NCBI GenBank assembly: GCA_008921705.1 | Contig: VFFE01007127.1 | Location: 379,550 to 443,549 of the forward strand | DNA: 64,000 nt | Reading direction: 5' to 3' | Origin: Burhinus oedicnemus | Lineage: Eukaryota > Chordata > Aves > Charadriiformes > Burhinidae | Shown here: positions 48,205 through 60,010 of the stretch, piece by piece | Layout of the letters: the number at the start of each line of letters is the position of its first letter | Position numbering within the stretch: position 1 is the stretch's first letter | Notes under the pieces: generated by a model | The model's input: only the letters and a program-made list of their open reading frames with translations | Told to the model about the DNA's origin: nothing | Database searches by the model: none | Translations under genes and position numbers: made by a program

Positions 48205-50600
48205 CCCCATTACAACAAACCCCACAAATATATTTTCAATTAATTCCTGAAAAATCTAAGAAGTGGGACACATTTCTCACAACAGACAGTGACACCTGTG
48301 TTGATATTTTCATGGTGGTTATTGTTCTCCTGGCAGACACTCCACGTGCAGTCGGTGGAAGCTGTCCCTAGCTCAGACATGTCTCAGAAATGGGAAATTT
48401 GTCAGCTGGGAGTGATGTTAGCCCTCTTCCAGCCCTCCCAGTAAGGCTATCACGGAAGCTGTCAGAGGTACCCAGTGTGCAGTGCACAAGCACCCCGAAG
48501 TGGAAAGTTTCCATCTCCATCACTCCTCCATAAGGGATGGGGGCAGCACTTTCATAGCAGAGGTGCCAAGACCTAGTGAGACTAAACACCAAACCAAGAA
48601 GGTGTTTAGGTGCCTAGTTGCCATCTGAAAGCACTGGAGTTGCACACTAAAACACCTTTCGGCTGTGAGTGGCCCAGAGGGAAGTTCACCTCCGCAGGCA
48701 GGCTGAACTAGGGCTGGAGCCTTGATCCATTCCCCAGGCTGTGGGAAACCATCTCCCCTAAGGTAGCCTGGGCTTTTCTGTCTTTCCTGCCTTGCTTTCT
48801 GCAGTACCATGTCCAGACCTGATCTTTTTGCTCAGTGCAACTGCATTTTTTTTTTTTATTTCTAGTCACTTCCTTCTCTTTTTCAAATCGTCTGCCATCA
48901 TTGAACGCCTAGGTCCTCATTCAGAAAGACAGATGTTTAATAATTGCTCCATGTCTCCCCAAGTGTTCCTCCCCTCGCATTGCTCATGTTGCCACATCTT
49001 TCTGGAGAAGGAATTTTTCTTGTTCTCTCCGAGCCTGCCTCGCAGAGAGATCATGAATTACAGACCTCCCTCACTTTGATGTCTCTAGTGCTTTGGGCTA
49101 AGTTTCCCCATTCCCCCATTGCCTGTTGCACTGGGAAAGGATTGTCCTCTTCAAGGCATGGGGATACGGAGATCTGGGAAAGGAACATAGGAGTCCTTGA
49201 AGAAAAAATGCAATTACTAGCGAGAGGCCTCTCCCTGGGGTGAATCAGAGCACTTTGATGCCCGTTGCTGCCCACACCAGGCAGTTTCCCAGCTTCTGGC
49301 GCTGAATGCTCAGCTGCCCACATCCTGACTGCATGCTGGGACAGGACCGAGGCATGTCCCACTCGCTCTCCACCCACATCTCCATGGGCCAGGAAGAGCT
49401 GCAGCTCACCTTGACCTCCAGCAAGCCTAGGGAAGCTTGGGTTATCCAGACCTGGGAAAGGGATGGTCCAGGTAGCCTGGAGATGCTCCATCCTGCCACC
49501 AAGAAGCAGGCTTAGGGCCATTGCTCCTGAAGAAAGACTCACAGCCATGGCAGCAGGACAACATCTAAAAGTCTGGCAGAAGTTCATCATTTTTTATGCT
49601 AAACTATCTGAGCACCACGAGCAATTGCCCAAAACGTGGCTCAGGGAGAATATTTTTCCCACATTAGGGTGGGTTTGTGGGCAAGCTTGAAACTCAGCCC
49701 CAAATGAGACGAAGTGAACGGTGAAAGGCTGAAGGAGGTAGGAGAGGGTGAGGTGGCAGGGTGAGGGTGGCACAGCCTTTAACCAGTGCTTTGCAGCTGA
49801 AGGGCTTTTGCTTTCAGAGATAGTCCAGGCTCACTGGCTCGAAGCCCTACCTGCTGCCACCTTCCAGCCATTATTTCAAAGCACTTTATTCTATTATTCA
49901 CTTTTCTTAATAACAATATATTAAAAAAAATCCCATACTGAAAAAAAATTGCTCACCCTGTTCAGGCCTATTCGTTCCCAATGGTTTTGTCCCAGAATAA
50001 ACACAGACATGTTTTGAAGCTTGTTGTGAAAGGAGATTAACTCTAAAATCTGCTTCCTGGCTTTGAAGGCTGCAGACCAGCATGGCTTTTATATTAACTA
50101 GTCATTAGACTGAGTGACATATAGAAGGAATAATTGCTTGATGTGTTTGAGGGTTAAAGGATGTTAATTAAGAAGTAAAATGTTTGTTTTTTCTTCCTCT
50201 GAACAAAGCAATCCGAGGGCTTGTATTGTGCCGGCATTTTCCTCCCAAGAGGCAGGTCTGAGCTCACACTCCCAGGAGTTTGGGAATGTGAGTGTCTGCA
50301 GCAGCTCCGCTCCCACCACTGCAGTCGCGTCCCTGGGGTGAGCCGCTGTCCCCATGAGGTGATGTGACTCAGGGAGGAACGCTACGGGAGCAGCCAGCGC
50401 TTGTGGCTGGGTGAGCTCGTGGCCATGTGGGCAATCGTGCATGGGCAGTGCTCGAGCAGACCCATCGCTCCCCTGCCTGGAGAAGTCTGAGCAGCTCCAG
50501 ACGGATTTTGGGTGGGACCCATCTCGCCCAGCATTGATGGCCAAGGTCCCGCTGGAGTCAGAGAAAGAAGGGCAGTGCTGAGGACCTGCTGCAAACACAT

Positions 50601-50713
50601 GAAGGTCTTTAAGTTCCCTTCCAACCCAAACCATTCTATTATTCTAGGATTCTATGATTCCATGACTCTATTATTGTATGGTTCTATGGTTCTATGATTC
50701 TATGATTCTATGA
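50601..50713 (+). mobile_element. CR1 copy reduced to its 3' tail with ten octamers
   Basis: Only about 32 bp of CR1 3' UTR (AAGGTCTTTAAGTTCCCTTC and CAACCCAAACC) precede the tail. The tail is ten in-phase 8-bp units at 50633-50712. Units 3, 9 and 10 are perfect ATTCTATG; the others have one or two substitutions, for example GTTCTATG twice and ATTCTATT. The other tailed copies here of related subfamilies have only two or three units. This suggests either a very short reverse transcription event or tail expansion by slippage after insertion. Confidence 0.93.
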
Positions 50714-53700
50714 AGCAGTTTCTATTTCTCTGCTGTCTGCCCTGCCGTGCTGGGCCCTTTCTTTATCACTTGCATCTGGTTCTTCCAGGCATATTCATCA
50801 CCTCCAATCCATCTGGGTGATCTGATTTCTAGAGCCACAAAGAGCATTGCTTCTCTGGGATGAAAGACAGCAGATCCCTAACTTTTGGGTAAAATTCTCA
50901 TCTGCGCAAATCAACAAAATGATTTCAGGAATAAATTTAGTCCCTGTCCCTCAGTCCAGCTTTTGTTTGTAGGATAGATAAAATTGTCTATTCTGGCACC
51001 CTGGAGGCGAAAGACTCTGCCATGAAGTGGGCAGGGAGAAGATCAGGCTGGGAAGCTCAGAAGACCAAGAGGAGACCCAAGGCAGGTATGACATGAAGAT
51101 GAACACGAGTGGTGCAATGGCAGCCTATAATGCAGAGCCGCATTCTGCTGCATGACTCACTCCCACCTCTGCCCATCACCATGGGGGACTTTGGTCACCA
51201 AACTCAGCATGCCGGTCCCCCTCCCTGGGCTGTTCCCCTAGCTGTGCTGCTTGATGGAGACTTTGCAGCATCACGACCAGACCATTTTATATTGCTTATC
51301 ATTACTTATTTGCCTGCTCTCTACTTTGCCATCGTGCTGCCTCTCCTGGCTTGCCTGGCTCTTCTTTTTGCAGCTCTCCAGGTTCAAGGTTTGATGTCAA
51401 CAGCTGTCAGAAAAGGAAAATACAGAAGAGAAGGTTGGCCTTGTGGGAACGCAGTGGCAGTGGCCAAGCCATGGAGAAGGCGGAGAGCAATCAAGCAGCA
51501 GCATTGTCTCTGCAGCGGGCTCAGCTACATGCCAGCCCTGTGGCACAGAAGGTTTCTGAGGGTGCTGCAAAGCACTGAGGCTGTTTGTTTGCAGGAAATA
51601 ATAATCAGAGGTATGGCTGCCCTGCCAAGTACAAAAAGGTCCTGACAAGGCTCGGTTATACAATGCCACCCGCTCCCTCAGGCGCTGCGCCAGCAGGGTA
51701 AGGAGAGATGCGGTGACCTTTCGGCAGTGACACATCGGGACAGCTATGTGACTAAAATCAGCTCTGCCATGCTCCTCCCTGCCAACGTTACACATGAGAA
51801 ACGCCGTGGTTGGTGCTTGCAGATTGCTTGGAAAATATGTCCTACGAAAAGCGACAGGAACATCACATTACGGCCCGCTGAGTAGGCTGTCCTCGTGTGT
51901 CACCTGCACGGGAAGATGCACTGCTCAGGGAGATAACCATGGTTTGGGAGGCAGAGTGATTCAGCTCAGCATCTCACTGCTCCTTGTGGGCCACCTCGTG
52001 GTCCGGACACTGGAGAAAATCCCTGTGCAGTGTAGTCAGTGTTGTCACGCTACTGGAACTGGGGGGTTGTTTTGGGGTGGGGGGTCCTCCTCCCATGCTT
52101 CACGATGCAGGAGGTGAGGGTGATGCCTCAGATCTGTCCTTCTCAATGTGTCCTTCCTCTCCCAGCCTTGCAGCCCTGCTGTCACTGGTCTCCATCGCTG
52201 TGACACTTATCAGTGCCTGGGCTGGATGGAGAGTGGGGCAAGGAGGAAAACACAACAGGGCCAAACAGACCAAAAAAGAGCAGGTGGGACCAGCACGGTG
52301 GTTCAGGGTATGGAACAAGAGTAGCATCATGGACATCATTGCAGCTTTTGGATCACCATTTTGGTGGCACTTACACAGAGATTGTGTAGGTATGGCGCCA
52401 GTACCATACATTGATATTACAGGTACAACCCATGTCTCTGATATACCACACTTCTGCAACACAATGACCCCGGAGCTCCTCTGCTGCTTTATGAGCACAG
52501 TATGCTGATCTGATTGCTGGGATGTTTGTTGTATATTCAAGTTGGGAAACCAAGAGGAAGGGAGGAAAAATGATAAGGGTCCCTGAAGCAAAGCTTGGTG
52601 GTTACTGCAGGACAAGGGGAAATCCTTTGGCCTGCAGGCATCCCACTTGGCGCCTACCAGATGGCTGCAGAGCCAAAAATCCCACAGCCTGGGAGATCAA
52701 AGTGCTCTAGCTGGGTGAGAAGTGGCTTGAAGGGGAGCGTGAAGGAAAGAAAAAGCACCAACTTCAGGGAAGTTGCTGCTGTGAAGCTGTTCCAGTTGGC
52801 ACACCCAGAAACCCGCTCATGTTCCTGAAGAAATTAGACCTTCGTGAGGATGCTGAGCTCCCAGGTAAGACTTGAATATCCATGGTTTGCTGCTTGATCT
52901 TGTTCTGAGCCTTAGTCTCACTGATTCAGCCATAGTTTGGGGTAAGAAGCTGTCAGTCTACTCTGTTCTCCACGAAGGAGACTCAAGGAAAGATCAAACC
53001 TTGCAGGACCCTCTAAGAAAGTGCTGTTGATTTCCAGGATCCTCTGGATCTACCAGGGCTCTAGAAACCCCAGTGTCCAAAAAACTACACAAAAATGTAG
53101 CAACGTGCCCTGGTAAATCTCTGTCGAGTTGGACAAAGCAGACATGCAGGATGGAGGTGAAATGTCTTTGCAACACCAGACGAGTTCATGCCAGAGGTAG
53201 ACTTGTACTATGCTCTCCGAAACCCCAGGTCCCTCGGGGTCCACTTGTGTGCAGAGAAGGCACCGCTTAATGTCTGCAGAAAAAGATACAGCATTTCCCC
53301 TACCTACTCCTCTTCTGAATCCGTTGGGAGATATAAATGAAGAATATCTCTTCCTGAGTCATGTCTGTCTCTGAATTTTGAATTTCCCTTCAGCTCAGCT
53401 TGGGACTGCATTAATATATTGCTTTTCTTTTACAGCACCCTAAATGCACGGGTGCTGGGCCAGGCTCTGCCCTGGACAGTAATCACCCATCTGGCAGGAC
53501 AGTGCAGACGCACGGTCTGGCTGCTCACAAGCCACATTGGGGACTAGCACTGGCAAAATGAAATGCCAGTAGTGGTTTTCAAAACTAACTTTTTGGATGA
53601 TACCTTCCGGCTTGTAAAACTCTTCTGATGATGTGACAGCTCAGACTCTCCATCTATTCTGCTGCCCTACAGCTTGTGGATGGTGATTAGTACCTATACA

Positions 53701-55604
53701 GGGTTTATAGACCAAGTATTTTGCTGTCTCCATTCACAATAAGTTTTTGGGTCCCAATATTTAAGGTATTTCACTTACACTACCTCGGCAACCCTCACAA
53801 TGTCTGATAAGGAGGCAGGAGAGAAGGTTTTGGTATTTCTTGTGTGCGTTGGTTGACCACAGAGACCCTCCCTGGTCCCACAATCAAGGAGATGAGGTGC
53901 AAAGAAGTTAGTGGGAAAAGCAGCGCTTCGAGGAAGCTGGAAACAGACCCAAAACTCAGCACCTGAACAACCTGCAGGAGCAAAGTGCCTTCATGAGCGC
54001 CGCATCCCCACGAGCCCAGCCCCTGCCACCCTGTTAGCCTGTTCTGCTCTCTGCACGGGGAGGACAGAGCGGTCACTGTCACTGCGTTGTCACTGTCACA
54101 CACTGGATTGCTGCTCACTGAGCCCACGATATCTGAGTATCCAGGGCAGGTCATCCCCCAGAACTTCAGTGAGGCAGGGGAGTGGGAAAACCAGCTGGGA
54201 ATACTGAGATAAGGAAAGAAAACTGTTCCCACTGCTACTGGTGGGTGTTTATAGGTGTTATAAGTTTTCCCTTAAAATTTAAGCTTCACATTGAAGCCAT
54301 TGTCAACACAAAGAGCAGAAGTAGCCTTAAGACAAGCAGGAGGAAATAAAAAATAACTGGTGTTAAGATGGACCTAATCCTTTTCTGGAGGGAACTGTAC
54401 ACCACCTCTCCCCCTGAGAATATGGAACGGGACGTGAAAAGCAAAAAGGTCCATTTTCAGGCCGGTGAGCTACTTTCCCAGGCTGCAGCACATGCTTTCC
54501 CAGAGGTTTAACCCTGTGCACTCCTGTCTTTTTTCTTTTTAATTCATCTAAAAATCCCTTGGTGAACTGTAGGTTCATCAGAGTTATGACACTCCTTAAC
54601 AAGAAAAAACTTATAAAATAAAGCCAAGAGATAATATTTACTGACCCAACAAAACAAATTGCTCCCACCATGTGAATGGGCTGGAAAAATGTTTGCAAGC
54701 ATGGCCAGGTCCTGCCCTGTGCAATGCAGATTTTATGGGGGACACCTGTTTTCCCGTTCAGCTGAGGTTTTTGAGCAATCCATAGCAGTTTCTGCAGCGC
54801 TGACAACTGCCTTCATGGTTACCGGAGCCACTCACAAGGTACTGCATGACTCTAAATGCATTAAGGTGCTCAAATATGGAGGAATTTTAAATCATTTTAG
54901 TGTAAGTAAGCAAAAATGGCTAAGGGAGGAGAGGTAAAGGTCAGGGCATGATCCTGGAGCTAATCTCAGAGAGGCAGCTGTACCCGGAGCAGGCTGGGCA
55001 TGGATTAGCCGGCAGTGGAAACTCTGAGCCTACTGCCTGATTTATCCAGGGAGGAATTTGCTGCAGTTGGGATAGGACTGCGTTGCCTTTTCCAACTGCA
55101 CCCTGTACTAGTGGCTTTGATGCTCAAATCAGCTTGCAGAAAGACAGTAAAACATCAGCCAGGAAGAGACCTTGAGGAGTTTTCTGGTGCAGTTTTCTCC
55201 CTGATACCTGTTTTTCCAGCCTGCTTGCTGTCCATGTTTGTCCTAAAGTGGGTCTGAATCTTCTTCTGGCTGTAGTTTGAGCTCATCTCTGTGCTCTTCA
55301 CCATCGGCTGCAGGTTGCTCCTCCCTCTCTTCAGCAGACACTTGTGTTTGAAGGCTGCCGGGCATCCCACCTGCATTGGGACATCAGCAGCTCCAGTCCC
55401 CCACGCCCTCCCTGTAGGTCCTGTTCTCCATGCTTCTGTTTTTCTCTCCATGTTCACACCCTCTCTCTCTTTGGTTTATTTTTCTCTTGAATCACGTTGC
55501 CACTTGTGTTCAGCTTACAATCCGCCAGCTTCCACTTTTCTGTTTTTTTCCTTTTCCTCTGCATTTGCTGCCCAAACAGTTCTTTCTGTGCCATACTGGT
55601 GCAA
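50714..55604. other. Unique non-coding sequence
   Basis: No gene is supported. Open frames of 170-180 codons on both strands around 51.1-52.6 kb overlap each other and show no domain. One includes a chance hydrophobic stretch. Confidence 0.5.
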
Positions 55605-55790
55605 CCACATACCTACAGTCCCTGGCACTTGTCCCTACTGAAATGAGGTCCATTTTTTTGGACCGTTTCTCCAATTTGTCAAGAGCATTTTGAATTCAAA
55701 TCCTGTCCTCCAACATGCTTGCAGATTCTCCCAGTGGATGCCATCCCCAGATTCAGTGAACAAACTCCTCTGTCATGCCAGGCACGCTAA
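55605..55790 (-). mobile_element. Ancient CR1 RT fragment
   Basis: On the plus strand the order GGCACTTGTCCCTACTGAAA, GGACCGTTTCTCCAATTTGT, CAAGAGCATTTTGAATTCAA, ATCCTGTCCTCCAACATGCT and TGCCATCCCCAGATTCAG follows an antisense ancient CR1 RT, in the same region as the left part of the copy at 40.75 kb. The RT active-site codons would fall near 55740-55755 and are destroyed. Edges are gradual. Confidence 0.8.
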
Positions 55791-58700
55791 CCTGTTCATG
55801 CAAGCATGGTCCGTAGCTCTAATACAACCACGCACTTGAAAAGGACCATGCCTTGAGCACAGTATGGCAGCGGTCCTGTTGCCAAGTTGCAAGTAGACAC
55901 CCAGACAAACATTAGAGAATCGTAAATCTTGCAGTGATTTCTGAAGTCGATTCTCTTTGAACATACCACTCATGCTTGCAGTTCACCGTACATGTACATC
56001 CATGGAAGCAGGGGAGGTTTATTTTGCAGGAATATGACTGTCCTTTGCAAAAAGCAAATACTTGCATGAGGATGCCAAAATGTCGTGCCAAAAATGCCTG
56101 TATAGCTAATTTTGGGATTCTGGCCAAAAATCAAAAATAGTGTCAATGATTTCAGCAAACCAGTTACGCGTCTTACCTGACACACACCTTGTGAATAATC
56201 ATGGAAAAATTTTGCAGGTGACACAAGAACTAAGTTTTGTTTACACTTGCCAAATAAACGAAGAGTGAAGAAAGTCACATAAACTGCTCTGTGTTTACAG
56301 TAGGGAAACAGGAAAAAAGGGGTTTGGTTTTGTAATAAGCTGCATGTAGCAAATTATTTGCCTGACTAAAATTCATAGGAATAAAAATGCGTGTGGAACA
56401 AGGATGGTCTAGGAGAATGGCCAAGCCCTTCATTCAACAAAGCAGTTACCATAGCTGCATTAAAGACTGCAGAAAGGAAATATATGGTGATAGCCATATA
56501 ACTCACCTGAAAATGTCAGTCTTTTTATTACCTTTTAAAGTCACTTTTTTGTCCTTCATTAAGTTCCCATTCAAAAAACCTCTGCAAGTTTTTCTCTAAC
56601 ATCTTTTTAGACTTTCCACGACCCAGCCTAAATTTTCATTTGCCTAGACTCATCCCAAGAAGTTTTACCACTGCAAACCATCCCAAGTGGTGTTTCCCCT
56701 TCAAGTTAGTTAGCATTTCTACCTGACAGACAGTATGTTGTCACTTAACTGAGTCCTTTTGTAAATCCTAAGCACATTTGTTCCTTTTAGCCTCCTTTGC
56801 AAAGCTGTGTCTCAAAAAATCCCCAAAGGAATTTGCTCCGATTTATCTGCATCACTTTGATAATGAAGTGTCTATAAACAGATACACAACCTTCTCAGCA
56901 ACTAGTATGACCTGTGAAACAGCACAAACATTGCAGCTCAGAGCTCTGGCCCAAATGCTGACTTTATTTCTTGCCATTCAGATACTAATATAACTCCTCC
57001 TGGTCAAAGGTTCAGCATACCTACCCTCTTGGACTGACAGAGGTTCCTGTATGCTTTCTGTACGGACAAGGATTGGATGCAAATAGTCTCATACGTGACC
57101 ACCTTCATTTGCTGGCCCCAGAGGCGAGTATCCACTCACTGATATGTCCAACGGAGACAGCCTGTCCCCTGGATCTGGATTCAAGCTCCAATCGGGCTCC
57201 TCTGGCTCCATGGGGTGACACCTTAAGCCTTATCTGTTTTGCAACGTATGTCCTGACACTGGAATGACACTGATATGGTTGCCATGACAGCTTGTGCTCC
57301 ATCCAAGGATGGCACATTGAACAGACCCTTTTGTTTCTCCCATAGCAGCCTCCAAATCACAGTAGTGGACTGCCCTGTGGGGTCCCGTCACTGCAACGCG
57401 TGTGTCCACCCAGGTTCCTCAATCTGATGGACATATCCTCCTTGAAGGACCATGGCACAAGTGTTTAGGTGATGGGGCTGGTCAAAACCCCAACATCTAC
57501 CACGGGAAAGCCTCCCCTTTCCCACCAAGTGCTGTTGTGGTTTATTTTGGAGGGAGAAGCAGGAAGCCTGCCCTGGCCCTTGGTTGCAGTATGCCGCATT
57601 GCTACCTGGTGCTGTTTCACTGCAATGACGTAATGCTGTAGAGAGCACATGTACCGACAGAGACATCTGCATCTGCATCAGGCGAACACGTGCAGGGATA
57701 GCGGGGGGTGAACTGCCTTCTAAAGTGCTTATTGCTCAGACACCTTCACCTCGCCTGCTTCTGCAGCCCCCATCCCTGGGGGACTGTGGATCTGTCTGTC
57801 TGTAACGCACTGAAATCAGTAGAACTTGGGACCCTGGAAACTGTTAAAAATGGGGCTTTTTGCAACTCATCAAAGCTGAAGCAGGCACTCATGTAGGGTA
57901 AGCTGGTTACACTCTTGGACCATGGTTTGGGTCTACCCTGCTAACTGCGTTCACCTTGTTTGGCAGGCATTCCCTCAAGACCCTGCCCCTGCTGTCCTCC
58001 CTCCCTCCCAGTCTCTGAGTGACCAGGGAGGAGTTATGGGGCCTGGGCTGGGGCTGCAGGAGGGACTCCTTCTTCCACCTTCAGGGTGTCACCCCTTCTC
58101 TCCTGTCCCACCCCACCGATGGGCTGAGGGACCCTGTTCCTCCTTCACTGTGGCTTTGGTGTCCATTCTCTGCTCTTCCCTCTTCTCCCCTCTCAAGGTC
58201 AGGTCCCCACCATTCCTTCCTCCCCTTCTCTATCTTCTTCTTCCTCAGTGTTTTAGAGCCTCTCCCTCTCTCAGACCCTCTCCACCCCATTCAGATATCG
58301 CCCTGACCCTTTGCAGTACACCTTGTCTCTCTTCCCATCCTTTCATCACGTTCCCTCCCCCATATGGCTGCTCCTCGGGCACACCCGCCACTGATTTCAT
58401 CCCTTCTCGCCCATCCTGCACAGCAAAGGGATGCTGGTAGGGCAGGAGGGCTGGGATGAAAGGGCTCAAGGATGGGTCAACCTCAACCACAAAGCCAGGG
58501 GACTAGCAGGCAGGCATTTCTGCAGCACCCTTCAAATCTGTCCTGCAGACAGGCAGTTGCTCTGTGTCAAGAAAGACTGTGTGCCTGGCAGTGTCTGATC
58601 TGCGTGAATGCAGCCTACAAGGGAGACATAGCTAGGAGTTTTGTTGCCACTCCAGTAAATAAAAAGCAGGCCCTTTTATCATTTTAAGTGGCTTGTTTTT

Positions 58701-59859
58701 CATCCGGAGGTATGTGGAATTCAAACAGGGCAATAAACTTCAGTCTCTCCTCTTTAACGGGCTTTACCCTGTAAAACGCAGCCAGACCAACCATGCCAAG
58801 ACTCATGTGATGCGAGGGTCAGGCAGGGATCACTCTTCATTAGCAGCAGTAAAAAGCCAGCCCTGCCTCTCTCTTCCAGGCAATTCCCGGTTCTGGTGCA
58901 GCCAAAGGGAGACCATTAACTGGGAAGGCATGGTCCTAACCCCGAGCAACAGCTTTCCACAAGACACGGAGGGGAAATTCCTCTCCGTGCATCCCCCAGT
59001 GCTGGTTTGCACTCACCCTTCTGATGCTTCGGTCACCCAAACGCAACCCAACCTTCAGGGCTGGGCTTAAGTCCCTGCAACAAAAATCCTGGAGCTGTTG
59101 GGACACAGACCCATATCTCCATGTCCCTACAGTCACCTCTGCTAGACACGGTGAAACCCAACAGCAGGCCAGAAGGCATCATGGGGTTTGTTAATGACTC
59201 AGCTGCCACTGCTCAATTTGCTGGGGCTTGCTTGTTTTTTTAGGCAAGCGTTAGAGAAACCGTGGGCCAGATGCAGCTTGCTCTGCAAGGGGTGAGATGC
59301 CTTCTGCAGACATCAGTGAGAGAAGAAGCTATCCCACTCAGAAACCACTACGGGTGCAAGCGGCACAGCCGGGTTTTATAGACTCAGCTGGAGGAATGCA
59401 GACTTTAGCCTGTCCCGTCTCCTTCCTTGCATGATTTATTTTCCACGAAGCTTCGAACCAAAAGTCTGCTGCAATTTCAAGAGGAGAATCCATGAACATA
59501 ATTTAAAGCCAGAGGAGGGCACTGTTAATTTGGGGTGTGCTTATTTATAGTTTGGTATCAACAATTATGAAGCCTGTGGACAGTCGCAGAATACAGAATG
59601 GTGTTTGCAAGGGGGTGTTGGGAGCGATATCCCTCTGCCTGAGCACCGCCACTGGTCCTGCTGCATTCTCAGGCTGAGGAGGTTTGCATGCAGGTCCTCT
59701 GGGAATCTGTGCAAGATGGGAACTCCAGCTCTCAGCTCCAAATCACAGCGTGTCCGTGCTGATGAAGCTACGGCTTTCAGCGGAAAACACGAAGATGACA
59801 ACCTCCTTGCCTATAACTCTTTGATGTGATCTGCTCTCTGTATTTCCCTGCCCTCATCC
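55791..59859. other. Unique non-coding sequence
   Basis: No gene is supported. It has GC- and pyrimidine-rich parts around 57.95-58.4 kb and no recognised repeat. Confidence 0.5.
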
Positions 59860-60010
59860 CACAGAATCACAGAATCACATTGCTTTTCACAGAATCATAG
59901 AATCATAGAATCATAGAATCATAGAATTGTTTAGGTTGGAAAAGACCTTTAAGATCATCTAGTCCAACCATTGACCCTACTCTGCCAGGTCTACCACTAA
60001 ACCATGTCTC
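59860..60010 (-). mobile_element. CR1 LINE 3' end of a different family, interrupted octamer tail
   Basis: The minus-strand 3' end carries TTTAGGTTGGAAAAGACCTT and CATCTAGTCCAACCATTGAC. This is the CR1-J/E-like 3' UTR type, distinct from the 'GGTTGGAAGGGACCTTAAAG' copies elsewhere in the window. The tail has five octamers (59888-59927), a 12-bp interruption (59876-59887) and two further octamers (59860-59875, both CACAGAAT). Similarity ends near 60010 at AACCATGTCTC. Confidence 0.93.

Larger units (their letters stand above)
43111..50600. other. Unique non-coding sequence
   Basis: No supported gene in 7.5 kb. The 43.56-43.9 kb part is purine-rich on the plus strand. A small CpG-containing palindrome is at 46607, a weak MIR-like stretch at about 47645-47700, an X-box-like motif at 48191 and a T-rich tract at about 48848-48860. 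Several open frames of 140-180 codons occur, none with a recognisable domain. Confidence 0.5.

Noticed and set aside
49051..49590. 179-codon minus-strand open frame
   Set aside because: No domain, and overlapping frames on the plus strand; treated as chance.
50633..50712. Regularly spaced short repeats that could be mistaken for a satellite or CRISPR-like array
   Set aside because: Contiguous 8-bp units without spacers, matching the CR1 3' tail.
51109..52615. Open frames of 170-180 codons on both strands, one with a hydrophobic stretch like a membrane helix
   Set aside because: The frames overlap each other on opposite strands, no family is recognisable, and no retroviral or receptor motif or splice structure supports them.
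57278..57291. GTTGCCATGACAGC, resembling an X-box
   Set aside because: The right half-site is broken in two positions, and matches of this quality are expected by chance.
59480..59530. AAAGCCAGAGGAGGGCACTG, resembling the 'AGGCCAGAAGGGACCATT' tail of other amniote repeats
   Set aside because: The match is only about 15 bp and is not extended on either side.
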